This document shows, in pieces, positions 14,410-23,511 of a DNA stretch of 35,390 bases. Numbering within the stretch: position 1 is the stretch's first letter; every line of letters begins with the position of its first letter. The stretch lies in contig JBFJVD010000006.1 of the NCBI GenBank assembly GCA_041624375.1, positions 1 through 35,390 on the forward strand, read 5' to 3'. The position numbers and the translations under genes were made by a program. The notes under the pieces are model-generated. The model did no database searches, was not told where the DNA came from, and worked only from the letters and a program-made list of their open reading frames with translations. Source of the stretch: JBFJVD01 sp041624375 (GTDB taxonomy: Bacteria > Chloroflexota > Anaerolineae > Anaerolineales > E44-bin32).

Positions 14410-16215
14410 TCACATCACATCTGGCGCGTCGATGGTGAGCAGCCGCAGGCTGTTTGCCAGCGTCTGCCGGGCGGCGGCGGTCAGGGCCAGACGAAAAGTT
14501 CGCTGGGCGCCCTCCGCCTGAAGCACCGGGCAATGCTGATAGAAATCCGTGAACTCACGCGCCAATTCGTAGGCGTACGTGGCGATGACCTGCGGGCGGT
14601 AGTCTCGTGCCGCTCGCTGAACCTCTGTGGGAAAACGCGACAAGCGGTCGAGCAAAGAGATTTCTTGCGTCGCGAGGTCATGCTCGGGAGCTGTGGGTTG
14701 GGGCGGGTTCTCGTCCGTGCGGCGGAGAATGCTGTCCGCCCGCACATGCGCATACTGGATGTAGGGCGCCGCCTGTCCATCAAAATCCAAAGCCCGGTCC
14801 CATTCAAAGATAATGTCGCGCGTTGTGTCGACAGCCAGCATGGAGTACGCAAGCGCGCCCAAGCCGACCTGGTGCGCCACCGTGTCTCTGGCGGCAGCTG
14901 GGAGCGAAGGGTTGCGTTCGCCGATGATTTCCTGAACTCGACGAATTGATTCCTCGTAGAGATCCATGAAGAGGATCACATTTCCAAGCCGCGAGGACAT
15001 CGCTCCCTCGGGGAGTGTCACAAAGCCGTAGGCGAGATGATAGCAATTCGAAGCCTGTTCGAAGCCCCACAGCTCAAGGATCTTGAAGACCTGCTGGAAG
15101 TGAAGGGATTGGCGCACATCGACGACGTAGACTGAACGATCCACCTGGTAACGCTCAAACTTAACCTTTGCGAGCGCCAGGTCTTTGGTTGAGTACAGCG
15201 TTGTGCCATCGCTGCGCAGAATAACGGCGGTGCGGTAGGTCTCCTTTTCGAGGCCAATCTTCTTATCAATCTCCACAAAGACCGGCCCATCCGGGCGTTC
15301 GTCCTCGGCGATTCCCTTGGTGATCAATTCGTCGACGATCTGCTTCGCCAGTTCGTCAACTTCACTTTCATAGAAATACACGTCGATTTCCACACCAAGG
15401 ATCTCAAGGATGGCGCTGAGTTCGTCCAGGCTCCATTGCCGGGTCTCGAGCCATAGCTGTCGCGCTTCTGGATCGCCTTCATCCCAGCGCCGATAGAGCT
15501 CGCGCACTTCGGCGGCGTAGTCCGACTGCGAGGCAGCGGCCTCCGAGCCGGCATCTCTCGCTTCGCTGACAAGTGAATTGGCCTCATGGTAGACCTTCGC
15601 CAGCCACTGTGCCCGTTCGTGGACGCCTTCCGGCTCCTGGCCCCGATAGAATTTGTCGTACGCCCAGACGCAGGTCATCACACCAAGGCCGATGTCGCCC
15701 GGGTAGGAGGCCCGGATCGTATCAAAGCCGGCAAACTCAACGATCCGCGCCAGTGACTCGCCGAGAATCGCGTTGCGTGCATGACCGATATGAAACGAGT
15801 GATGGGTGTTGGGCTGCGCGTATTCCACCATCACGCGCTCTTCTTTGGATTCGCCGCGGCCGAAGGCTTCTGCCTGGCTGAGGATCTCGTCAAGCACCCG
15901 TTTTGCGTAGACATCAGCGGCCAAATAGAGGTTGATATAGCCGCGCTCCGCCAGAATGTGGGAAAAGCCTGCTGGGGGGGTGAGCTCGCCGGCAATTTGA
16001 GATGCGATCTCTTGAGCCCGCTGAGGGACGTTGATGCGGGCGCCTGCCCGCGCTTCGGCGGCGGCCATCTGGAAAGGCGCCGGAGTCCCAAAGGCCCACT
16101 GGCCTGCGAAGGGCGTTGGGGTCCAATCTACCTTTCCGGGGTCACCTAGACCGAGACGTGCGCTCAGGTCGAGAATCGCTCGGGTTGCTAGGGAAAGTTC
16201 CGGATCAAACATCAC
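14410..16215 (-). CDS. argS: Arginyl-tRNA synthetase
   Basis: This class I aminoacyl-tRNA synthetase charges tRNA-Arg. Its 601 residues show an N-terminal domain with GYINLYL (92-98), the HIGH motif in HHSFHIGHARNAILGES (142-145), the KMSKS-equivalent region (LPEGAMSSRLGNVI) and the helical DALR-type anticodon-binding domain at the C-terminus (YELAREFTDFYQHCPVL, ending with LRLLTIDAPDVM). Length is slightly above the usual 550-590. The KMSKS lysine is not evident, as in many ArgRS. The start could be either of two tandem ATGs. It lies after rpsT on the same strand, with 95 bases between that hold the second ACGCACCG inverted repeat and a TATAAC that could be its own -10. Downstream is the GTPase gene. 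Essential housekeeping gene. Confidence 0.96.
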   Translation of the reverse strand: MMFDPELSLATRAILDLSARLGLGDPGKVDWTPTPFAGQWAFGTPAPFQMAAAEARAGARINVPQRAQEIASQIAGELTPPAGFSHILAERGYINLYLAADVYAKRVLDEILSQAEAFGRGESKEERVMVEYAQPNTHHSFHIGHARNAILGESLARIVEFAGFDTIRASYPGDIGLGVMTCVWAYDKFYRGQEPEGVHERAQWLAKVYHEANSLVSEARDAGSEAAASQSDYAAEVRELYRRWDEGDPEARQLWLETRQWSLDELSAILEILGVEIDVYFYESEVDELAKQIVDELITKGIAEDERPDGPVFVEIDKKIGLEKETYRTAVILRSDGTTLYSTKDLALAKVKFERYQVDRSVYVVDVRQSLHFQQVFKILELWGFEQASNCYHLAYGFVTLPEGAMSSRLGNVILFMDLYEESIRRVQEIIGERNPSLPAAARDTVAHQVGLGALAYSMLAVDTTRDIIFEWDRALDFDGQAAPYIQYAHVRADSILRRTDENPPQPTAPEHDLATQEISLLDRLSRFPTEVQRAARDYRPQVIATYAYELAREFTDFYQHCPVLQAEGAQRTFRLALTAAARQTLANSLRLLTIDAPDVM

Positions 16216-16259
16216 AGGACGACTTGCAGCCCCCGGAGGGCGCGCCGGTTATACGAAGA

Positions 16260-16281
16260 CGACGCACCGGACGGTGCGTCG
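16260..16281. repeat. Inverted repeat with ACGCACCG core (copy 2)
   Basis: CGACGCACCG (16260-16269) and CGGTGCGTCG (16272-16281) form a 10-bp perfect stem with a 2-base centre, 30 bases after the rpsT stop. The stem matches that at 11637-11667. It fits a terminator or attenuator between rpsT and argS, though no T-run follows. Confidence 0.6.
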
Positions 16282-16310
16282 CACATTTCGACATCGCTTC
16301 AGGATGTTCT

Positions 16311-16583
16311 CTACTCCGACGTCTGCAGTTGGACAAGTTGCCGCATAAGGCGGCCCTTCCGGCGGTCGGCGTTATTGCGATGGAGAATTCCCTTGGAAAC
16401 CGCGCGATCGAGCTCGCGTGAAGCTGCCTGGACGGCGAGTTGGGCCGCTTCCAGATCGCCGGCTTCGATCGCTTGCCGGGCGCGCTTCACAAAGCTGCGT
16501 GTCCGTGTCCGGATCACGCGATTCCGAACCCTGCGGTTCTCGTTCTGCCGCATCCGCTTGGCAGCAGATCGTGTGTTGGGCAA
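16311..16583 (-). CDS. rpsT: 30S ribosomal protein S20
   Basis: This small basic protein binds 16S rRNA early in 30S assembly. The 90 residues start at a TTG codon read as methionine, giving PNTRSAAKRMRQNENRRVRN, the usual S20 beginning. The ribosome-binding site GGGAGG lies 8 bases upstream of TTG 16583. A longer open frame starts at an ATG at 16625 but has no S20-like residues before the TTG. The rest (RTRTRSFVKRARQAIEAGDL, VSKGILHRNNADRRKGRLMR) matches the two long helices and the conserved C-terminal motif. It has its own promoter (16642-16670) and a leader of about 50 bases. UUG initiation of rpsT is also known in Escherichia coli, where the gene is autoregulated; whether that applies here is unknown. 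Confidence 0.95.
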   Translation of the reverse strand: MPNTRSAAKRMRQNENRRVRNRVIRTRTRSFVKRARQAIEAGDLEAAQLAVQAASRELDRAVSKGILHRNNADRRKGRLMRQLVQLQTSE

Positions 16584-16641
16584 AATCGTCCTCCCGTAAG
16601 GCCTACATTGAATCTGGGCTCCCAACTCGGAGCAATGGGCG

Positions 16642-16670
16642 ATTCTAACCCAGGCTTATGGTTCTGTCCA
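16642..16670 (-). promoter_or_regulatory. Promoter of rpsT
   Basis: On the minus strand, TGGACA (16670-16665) and TAGAAT (16647-16642) are 17 bases apart. The expected start is near 16635, about 50 bases before the TTG start of rpsT. Confidence 0.6.
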
Positions 16671-16679
16671 GCCGGCTCT

Positions 16680-17693
16680 CTATTCGCTGAAGCCTTCTTC
16701 CTCAATGGAGAGATCTTGCGCGCCGCCGGCGTACAGGGTGCGTCCCAGCAGCCGGTCATAATCGGTCCAAGCCTGGCCAGACTCCCAGGCCGGCGCCAGC
16801 AGGGCACGAAAGCGGTTCACCTGACCATCCAGCTGTTCGAGGTGATGCAGGGCGACCGCCTCCAGCGTCTTAGGCCGCCGGGGGGCTCCCCATTCATAGC
16901 GACCGTGATGGGAAAGCAAGAGGTGCTGAAGCTCCAGAGCCAGCTCGGGAGGAAAGCCTTCCAGTGAGTCCACGGCACGGGCAACGAGCTCCGCGCCCAG
17001 GACGACATGGCCGATGAGCCGCCCACGGGGCGTGTAGTCGATCGTCAACTGCCAGCTGAATTCCTCGAGCTTACCGATGTCGTGGAGCAGGATCCCCGTC
17101 GTGAGCAGGTCGGCGTTCAGGTCGGGATAGAGCACAAGCAGGGGTTTGCTCAGCAAGAGGATCTCATAGACGTGCTCCAGCAAGCCGCCCAGATAGGCAT
17201 GGTGGATCCGCTTCGCGGCCGGCGCGCTGGCGAATTGATGGCGAAAGTCCGCCTGCTCGAAGAAACTCTGGAGCAGGGCGCGGAGGTGGGTGTTTTCGAC
17301 CGAGGCAATCGCCGCGTCCAACTCGGCCATCATCAGTTCTCGGTCGCGCAGGGTGCTTGGCTGCAGATCCATCAGCTCGTATTCATGCGCTTCTGCGGTT
17401 CGCAAGCGCAGAATCCTCACCTGGGGGCGATCCTGGTAGCGCTCAACCTCCCCTTCAACCTTTAAGACTTGCGGACCTTCCAGCAGGTAGGTGTAGGTCT
17501 CGGTCTCTTCCCAGATGCGGGCATCGATTTCGCCGCTCCGGTCGCCGAGGCTCAGGCTCAGAAAGCTTCCGCGCGTCGGATCGCGGAACGGCTCAAGGCG
17601 CGCCCGCTGCGCCATGAAGAACCCAATCAGGTGATCCCCGACCACAAGCTCAGCGGCCCAGGGCCCTTTTTCAGGATGCGTGGCCTCCATCAT
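16680..17693 (-). CDS. YhaM-like 3'-5' exoribonuclease (OB fold plus HD domain)
   Basis: This 337-residue protein has an N-terminal OB-fold, a nucleic-acid-binding module (about 15-100: FLSLSLGDRSGEIDARIW, LKVEGEVERYQDRPQVRI), and a C-terminal HD phosphohydrolase domain. HD residues are seen in RIHHAYLGGLLEHVYE (H164/H165, H174), LLHDIGKLEEF (H204, D205), GHVVLGAEL and LLLSHHGRYEWG. The order and length match Bacillus YhaM, a Mn-dependent exonuclease of RNA or single-stranded DNA. The gene starts 23 bases inside the end of the histidine kinase gene, so it is co-translated with it; the two share no obvious function. The start could be either of two tandem ATGs. The rpsT promoter lies within 15 bases of its end. 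Confidence 0.86.
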   Translation of the reverse strand: MMEATHPEKGPWAAELVVGDHLIGFFMAQRARLEPFRDPTRGSFLSLSLGDRSGEIDARIWEETETYTYLLEGPQVLKVEGEVERYQDRPQVRILRLRTAEAHEYELMDLQPSTLRDRELMMAELDAAIASVENTHLRALLQSFFEQADFRHQFASAPAAKRIHHAYLGGLLEHVYEILLLSKPLLVLYPDLNADLLTTGILLHDIGKLEEFSWQLTIDYTPRGRLIGHVVLGAELVARAVDSLEGFPPELALELQHLLLSHHGRYEWGAPRRPKTLEAVALHHLEQLDGQVNRFRALLAPAWESGQAWTDYDRLLGRTLYAGGAQDLSIEEEGFSE

Positions 17694-20600
17694 CGGAAGA
17701 TCCCTTTCCGTTCTGTTTTAACTGACCGGCAGGCAGGTCGATCCGAAAGACGCTGCCGCCATCCCGATGGTCCTCCACCCAGATGCGGCCCCCATGCGCC
17801 TCAATCGCCAGACGGGAAAAGGCAAGACCCAGCCCGGTCCCCTTGCGGCGGCCGTCCGCGCCCGCGACCTGAACGAAGGGATCGAAGATGCTGCTCTTCA
17901 TATGCTCCGGCACCCCGGGCCCGGTGTCGCGGATCTGAATCAGGATTCTACCGTTTTCGTGTGAGGCTTCCAGCTCGACCTGGCCGCCAGAGGGTGTGAA
18001 TTTGATGGCGTTATCGACCAGGTTGATAAGGACTCGCCGCAGCTTCTCTCCATCGCCAATGATGATCGGCAGATCGCGCGCCGCATCGTGGCGAAGGATG
18101 ATCCCATTGCGGTTCGCCTCCTGTAGGAAGAGCCCGGCAACTTCTTCACAGAGCTGGCGGAGGGATACCTCTTCCTCGGCGAGCGTGAGTTCTCCAGATT
18201 CCATTTTCGCGATATCCAGCAGCGAGTTGACGAGCCCGAGCATTTGCTGGCAGCTGCTGTGCGCGATCGAGAGCGCCTGAGCCGGGACATCCGCCACATC
18301 CTTGAGCGTCCGTTCGAGCAGGCTGATGCTGGTCATGATGGTGGTCAGCGGACTGCGCAGGTCGTGGACGATCATCCGCGTGAGGTGCTCGCGGGCCTCG
18401 ACAAGCTCGCGTTCGGCCGTGATGTCGCGCAGGACAATTAACCAGCCAATCAAGCGGCCGGCAATGTCACGAACCGGGGTTTCGGTTCGCTGCAAAGTGC
18501 GTGGGGATCCTCGAATGATCTTCTCGAGCGCGACCTGCTCGATCTCGATGGGCTCCCCATCGCGAAGGGAGTGGATCAAGCGGGCCAAATCTGCCGCCTG
18601 ATACCCCAATTGGGAGGCCAGCCGGGTCTGGAGATCGTCCAGCTTGCGGCCGACGACGGATTCGAGTGGAAGATGGATCAACTCCTCCAGCTGATGATTG
18701 GCCACAACGACTGTCCCGCTGGGGTCGATCATGAGCATACCTTCTCGAGTCGAGTTGAGGACAGCCAGCAGGCGTTCATGGTTTTGCTGGACGCGCACGA
18801 AAAGATCGGCGTTCTGCAGCGCGATGGCGACTTGACCCACGAGTGTCTCTGCCATTCGCAATTCAGCTTCACTGAAACGCTTGGGCGTCGGCGAGAGTGC
18901 CTCGACCAGCCCCGCGGATTCTTCGGCGGCCCGCAAAGGCAAGGCGAGCAGGCTTCCCGCCTGGCGAATCTCGGCAAGGTAGATACGATCGGGTTCGGAC
19001 GGCGCGGTCGCTTCCGACCATTGGACCGATCGACCTTCCTTCAAGGCAGTAGCGAAGGCAGGTGCCTCGCTCATTTCGATGGTTCTGTGTTCGGGCGTAT
19101 AGGCAGCATCGCCTTCCAGCAAGGCGGTTTCCAGCACCAGGCTGCGCTGCTGCTCGTCCCAGCGGTAAACATGTACCCGGTCACAGTCCAGGGCAAGTGA
19201 AAGGCTGTCGGCAGCAGCCATCGAAACGGCGCTAGCTTCCAGTTTCGCGCCGAGGAGCACGCTGGCCTGGTAGAGGAGCGATTGATCGCGAAGCCGGTCC
19301 TCCAGCTGCTGGTAGAGCTGTGCATTGCTGAGTGCGATGGCGGCCTGCGCCGTCAGCTGGCGAACCGCCTGGAGTTCCTGATCATTGAATGGATTGGCGC
19401 TCGCGCGCTCGAGGCATAGCAATCCGATCCGTTGCCCCCAGCGCTCGATGGGGGCGAAGAGTACGGTCCGATCGGCCCCCTCCGCAATCCTGATGGGCCA
19501 GCGCGTCGCGTAGGCCTCAACAACCAGCTCACCGCGTTCAAGGGCCCGCTGGGCCGGCTCATGTCCGAGTGACTGCTCGACTGAGAGTTCCTCGCCTCCC
19601 GGCCAATGGGCAGCCGCTATGCGGGGGTTCTCGCCTGATGTTCCCAGGACGGCAAGCCAACCACGCTCTGCAAGGGTCAGTTCAAGGGCATGGGCGAGCA
19701 AAGATTGGTAGAGCGACTCCGGGTTGAGCGTCGCTGCCAGTTCTCGCCCGGCTGCTTCGAGCAGGGAGAGCTGCTCAACCCTTCGCTTCAGTTCCTGATC
19801 CGTCTCGGCATGCGCGCGGGCGTTCGCAACTGCAAGCGCAGCCTGCGCGGCAAGCGTCTTGAGAAGGTCGACTTGTTGATTCAAGAATTGCTGAGGCTCG
19901 GAAAAGTAGACGGAGGCAACGCCCAGCAGCCCTGAAGGAGTCACCAGGGGCAGGTCGATCATCGCCCGGATACCGAATTGGCTCAGCTGCTGGGCGTGTT
20001 CTTCGTCGAGCTGCGCTTCCCAGACATCGGGCACCAGCAGTGGTGTCTGCTCCTGCAGGGCACGCGCCCGGCGAGGATCCTGGAGTGGGAGCGTAGAGCG
20101 CGTGCTGGTGAAGTCCTCGGAAAGGCCGGAGGCCTTCGCAAGCGTGAGATCTTCTGCCCCGGACTGGACCAGATAGATGGCGGCGCTCTCGGCCCCGCCC
20201 ACGCCGACCATCGATTCGCAAACCAAGGCCACCGCACGCTCTGGATCCAGTGTGGCGCCCATTGATGCGGTGATTTCATGGAGCGTCGCCAGGGCATCTG
20301 CACGGCTCGCCGTTTGCTCATAGAGCAGGGCATTCTCAATGGCGGTCGCGGCTTGGGAGGCGAGGGTCTCAAGCAGCGAGCGGTCCTTCTCTGTGAGGAT
20401 CCGGCGTGGATCGGAGTGGAACACGGCCATACAGCCAATGGCCCGCTCGGGGTTCAGCAAGGGGACCCCCAGCCAGGCCTCCGGCGCGTGGTCTGAAGCC
20501 TCCACCTCCAATTCGGGAATCCGCTCAGTTCCCTGCTCGCTGATCAAGATGGATCCGGCCGTGCGGATCACGCGATCGGTCAGGCGATCCGCCAGCTGGC

Positions 20601-21537
20601 GCCGGGGCCAGGACTGACGGATGCCGTTCTTGATCGCCAGAGGGTAGGTGAGTTCCCCGCTATCGGGATCGACGAGCGCTACGTAGAAATTCTCGACTTC
20701 AAGCAGATGAGATACCTGAAGCTGGATGGTCGTCAGGATGCTCTCGAGATCGAGGCTGGCGCGCATGGTCTGGCTAACACGGTTGAGCGTCGACAGTTCC
20801 TGCAGGCGCCGTTCCAGGTCGGATTGAGCCCGGCTTAAGCGCCGGACGAGCCAGCTGAGCGTCAGGACCATCGTACCGGTGACCACAAGTGCAATGAGAC
20901 CCAGCTGAACGGAAGCGACCGCCGTAACCAGCGCAAGCGGAATCGGGAAGAGAACGGCCAACCACAGGCTGGTCCTGGAACGGCGCGCCGCGTCACCGTT
21001 TTCGGTAGCGGGCCGGATTGAGAGTCGGTAAATCGCCAGATAGGTGAGGGTGAACAGCGCGCCGAAGCCGGCCAGCGCGGAAGGTGGGACGGCCTGTAGC
21101 TCTCGGGTCAGCGGTACGCCGCCCAATGTGCGAAACGCGGCGAAACCGATGAGCAAGCTCAGCAGCTGCCGCGTGAGGGAGTGGGCGCGTTGCTGCAGCT
21201 CCTGCGAACGAACAAGCCGCCTGAATCGCGAAGTCTCCGCATACGTCTGCAGGGCTCGAATGAGCGTGGACACAATGAAGCCCAAGAGCAGCGCGAAGGA
21301 TGGCTCTGATAGGCCAGAGGTGAGCGCCATGGCAAGCGTGATGGCGTGGGCCAGGCTGACTTCGCTGGCGCCAATGGGGAATGGCACCAGCATGAGCCCC
21401 GTGATGAGGATGGTTCCCAGCAGGAGCGGGCCAAGCTCAGGCAGCTGGAATCCGAGGATCGGGAGCAGTATGCCGAGCAGGCTGAGGCTCAGAACCCCCA
21501 GTGCCCACCAACCATGCCGAGTCCACCAGCGCCTCAT
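17671..21537 (-). CDS. Membrane histidine kinase with four GAF domains and a PAS domain
   Basis: This 1288-residue sensor kinase has seven hydrophobic segments between about 10 and 232 (for example LGILLPILGF, LLLGTILITGLMLVPF, LALVTAVASVQLGLIALVV). Four GAF repeats follow at roughly 262-405, 425-575, 597-742 and 762-913, each ending in a coiled-coil-like helix, then a PAS domain (918-1040). The transmitter core has H-box MIVHDLRSPLTTIM (H1058), N-box LINLVDNAIKF (N1176), G1 DTGPGVP, F box FDPFVQV and G2 GTGLGLAFSR, all intact, so it should be active. It lies 50 bases after the TPR gene and overlaps the YhaM-like gene. No response regulator is adjacent. The GAF domains could bind small ligands or bilins, but no bilin cysteine is evident to me. 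Confidence 0.94.
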   Translation of the reverse strand: MRRWWTRHGWWALGVLSLSLLGILLPILGFQLPELGPLLLGTILITGLMLVPFPIGASEVSLAHAITLAMALTSGLSEPSFALLLGFIVSTLIRALQTYAETSRFRRLVRSQELQQRAHSLTRQLLSLLIGFAAFRTLGGVPLTRELQAVPPSALAGFGALFTLTYLAIYRLSIRPATENGDAARRSRTSLWLAVLFPIPLALVTAVASVQLGLIALVVTGTMVLTLSWLVRRLSRAQSDLERRLQELSTLNRVSQTMRASLDLESILTTIQLQVSHLLEVENFYVALVDPDSGELTYPLAIKNGIRQSWPRRQLADRLTDRVIRTAGSILISEQGTERIPELEVEASDHAPEAWLGVPLLNPERAIGCMAVFHSDPRRILTEKDRSLLETLASQAATAIENALLYEQTASRADALATLHEITASMGATLDPERAVALVCESMVGVGGAESAAIYLVQSGAEDLTLAKASGLSEDFTSTRSTLPLQDPRRARALQEQTPLLVPDVWEAQLDEEHAQQLSQFGIRAMIDLPLVTPSGLLGVASVYFSEPQQFLNQQVDLLKTLAAQAALAVANARAHAETDQELKRRVEQLSLLEAAGRELAATLNPESLYQSLLAHALELTLAERGWLAVLGTSGENPRIAAAHWPGGEELSVEQSLGHEPAQRALERGELVVEAYATRWPIRIAEGADRTVLFAPIERWGQRIGLLCLERASANPFNDQELQAVRQLTAQAAIALSNAQLYQQLEDRLRDQSLLYQASVLLGAKLEASAVSMAAADSLSLALDCDRVHVYRWDEQQRSLVLETALLEGDAAYTPEHRTIEMSEAPAFATALKEGRSVQWSEATAPSEPDRIYLAEIRQAGSLLALPLRAAEESAGLVEALSPTPKRFSEAELRMAETLVGQVAIALQNADLFVRVQQNHERLLAVLNSTREGMLMIDPSGTVVVANHQLEELIHLPLESVVGRKLDDLQTRLASQLGYQAADLARLIHSLRDGEPIEIEQVALEKIIRGSPRTLQRTETPVRDIAGRLIGWLIVLRDITAERELVEAREHLTRMIVHDLRSPLTTIMTSISLLERTLKDVADVPAQALSIAHSSCQQMLGLVNSLLDIAKMESGELTLAEEEVSLRQLCEEVAGLFLQEANRNGIILRHDAARDLPIIIGDGEKLRRVLINLVDNAIKFTPSGGQVELEASHENGRILIQIRDTGPGVPEHMKSSIFDPFVQVAGADGRRKGTGLGLAFSRLAIEAHGGRIWVEDHRDGGSVFRIDLPAGQLKQNGKGSSDDGGHAS

Positions 21538-21587
21538 TGTTCTGCTCCGAGGTCAGGCGGAACGGAGGTGGTTGGCGCCTCGGCTGA

Positions 21588-23423
21588 TCATGATCCTGGG
21601 GGCGTCGGCGTGCGGGTTGGAGTCGGTGTCCGGCTTGGCGTTGCCGAGCCGGTGGATGCCGGGGTGAGGGTGAAGGGCTCCGCATCCAGCGCTTCGAGGT
21701 GGTCACGGGCGAGCTGCTGGAGCTCCTCTGCCGCGTCCTGAATCGTCAGCACCCACCGCCAGTTGCGGATGGCATCGTCGAGGAGAGGGGGATTCGTCGC
21801 TTCATAGATCAGTGCCCGCCAGACATAGCCCTCGGCCTTTTCGGCATTGGTTGGCGCCTGTTCGATCATCAGATTGACGCTGCGGAGCGCTTCGGTGAAA
21901 TTGCCCTGGTAGTAGAGGCCACGGCCGATGGCCAGGTTGAGCTGATAGGTCTCGGAGCCGTAGCGGCGCGCCTGGTAGACGTCGTCCAAGCCCTCATCGT
22001 ACGCTTCTCTCTTGTAGTTCACCAGGCCGCGAATGAGATAGGCTGGCGCGTAGCGATCGTTGAATTCGAGGGCACGCTCAGCGGCTTCGAACGCCAGGTC
22101 GAATTCATCCAGGCCATAATAGGCTCTCGCGAGGAACCCCCAGCCCCGATGGTCCTCGGGTCGGTAGACGCTGTAGGTTTGGAGGGCGGGCAGCGCATCG
22201 ACGTACTCTTCGAGTTCGACATGCGCCCGGCCAAGTGCGAGGTAGCCTTCGATCAGCGTCGGATCGTTACCGCTGCCAATGATGGCATTCTCAAGGGCGG
22301 CTTCAAAATTCGTCCGGTTGAACTGAGCATCCGAGATCAGGACATAGATCACAGGCTCGATGGTGCCATCATCCAGGGCCACCTGGAGCATTTCTTCCAT
22401 CGGCTTCCACAGGCGCAGGCCGGCGTAGAATTCAGATTTGGCGACCAGGGCGGGGAGGAAGGTCGTGTCTCGATCGAGAGCGCGGTCGTAATCTTGAGGC
22501 AGGTCGGCAGCTTTGATCTCGTTATTCTCGCGAAGGGTGATATCGAGCAGCGCCCGTCCGCGCCCGACATAAGCCGGCAGGAAGTTCGAATCCCGCAGGA
22601 TGGCTCGATCGTAGGCCAGAGTCGCTTCCCGTGGACGACCCAGTGCGCGCAGGGCTTCGCCCCGGAAGTAGTGCGCGTCGGGAAGTTCCGGGTCCAGCGT
22701 AATGACCTGATTCATGGCCTCGAGCAGTCCTTCGTAATCTCCACGCTGGAGTGCCGCAATACCAATGCCGTAGGCTTCATAGGCTGGATGAGGGGTCATC
22801 CCCAGGATCGGAGTCGGGGTCGGCGAGATCGGAACCAGGAAGGCGAGCGGGGTGCCGGCGAATTCGGCCGGAACCGCCGTTCGGAAGACCCGCGTTTCGA
22901 CGGGCACTGGCGTGTCTGTGGCGGTCGGCTCGGGCGGAGTCTGCGTCGGCGTCCCCGTGGGCGGCCGCAGCGTGGGGGCAACGGCAACCGTCCGCGGTCG
23001 TTGGGTCCAAAGAATGCCGGCCCCTATCAGCAAAAGCCCAAGCACGACCGCTCCGATGATTCCCAGACTGCGCAGATTGATGTTGAGGCTGCGTCGGACA
23101 GCAGGCCCGGCAGCCAGGCTGGCCACATGGCGACGCTGGATCTGTGGGGCGCTGGCGAGTTCCGACGCTTCGGGCTCACGGGCGCCGAGGATCACCAGCC
23201 CGCGAAGGGCGGCCCGATTGGTAGGATCGAGACGGAGCGCAGACTCGAGGCAGTACACCTGTTCGCGCCGGGTATCCACCACGGCGCTCATCCACACCCA
23301 GTAGTCGGCCTTGCTTGAGTCTGCGCGGAGCAAGCGGGTGAGTAGATCTCGTGCCCGGGACCGATCGCCGGCGCGCGCCGCCGCGATGGCCTCTGTGATC
23401 ATGGATTCGGATGGCGAAACCAT
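21588..23423 (-). CDS. TPR repeat protein with one membrane segment
   Basis: This 611-residue protein has a short TPR-like helical region at the N-terminus (ITEAIAAARAGDRSRARDLL, LESALRLDPTNRAALRGLV), one transmembrane helix (about 121-139), a proline/threonine linker (RPPTGTPTQTPPEPTATDTP), and a long array of TPRs outside or across the membrane (HYFRGEALRALGRPREATLA, AYLALGRAHVELEEYVDAL, AYYGLDEFDLAFEAAERALE, AIGRGLYYQGNFTEAL). The tail is again T/P-rich. TPRs usually mediate protein contacts; no catalytic part is seen. I chose ATG 23423, preceded by GGGGAG at a good distance; the open frame extends 33 codons further upstream. The histidine kinase gene follows after 50 bases and is likely in the same transcript. 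It is divergent from the LysM lipoprotein gene. Confidence 0.85.
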   Translation of the reverse strand: MVSPSESMITEAIAAARAGDRSRARDLLTRLLRADSSKADYWVWMSAVVDTRREQVYCLESALRLDPTNRAALRGLVILGAREPEASELASAPQIQRRHVASLAAGPAVRRSLNINLRSLGIIGAVVLGLLLIGAGILWTQRPRTVAVAPTLRPPTGTPTQTPPEPTATDTPVPVETRVFRTAVPAEFAGTPLAFLVPISPTPTPILGMTPHPAYEAYGIGIAALQRGDYEGLLEAMNQVITLDPELPDAHYFRGEALRALGRPREATLAYDRAILRDSNFLPAYVGRGRALLDITLRENNEIKAADLPQDYDRALDRDTTFLPALVAKSEFYAGLRLWKPMEEMLQVALDDGTIEPVIYVLISDAQFNRTNFEAALENAIIGSGNDPTLIEGYLALGRAHVELEEYVDALPALQTYSVYRPEDHRGWGFLARAYYGLDEFDLAFEAAERALEFNDRYAPAYLIRGLVNYKREAYDEGLDDVYQARRYGSETYQLNLAIGRGLYYQGNFTEALRSVNLMIEQAPTNAEKAEGYVWRALIYEATNPPLLDDAIRNWRWVLTIQDAAEELQQLARDHLEALDAEPFTLTPASTGSATPSRTPTPTRTPTPPGS

Positions 23424-23497
23424 GCGTGAACTCCCCGCGAAACGTGCGTCGAAGTCTAGCATAGGCGTGAATTGCGCACAACGCAGGGGCGGGGGGC

Positions 23498-23503
23498 TAT
23501 AAT
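23498..23503 (+). promoter_or_regulatory. -10 TATAAT, leaderless LysM-lipoprotein promoter
   Basis: A perfect TATAAT ends 8 bases before the GTG start at 23512. The best -35 (TTGCGC, 23472-23477) is at a 20-base spacing, too long for a strong site. There is no ribosome-binding site. Confidence 0.55.
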
Positions 23504-23511
23504 TCCTGCCC

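Noticed and set aside
14342..14533. Upstream extension of the cDPGS-family frame by 64 codons
   Set aside because: It overlaps argS, is rich in arginine and proline like shadow frames, and the ATG at 14341 has its own AGGAGG.
21699..23318. Long open frame of 539 codons on the + strand
   Set aside because: It is antisense to the TPR gene, whose protein has clear repeats and a membrane helix. High GC produces long shadow frames; no domain is seen in it.
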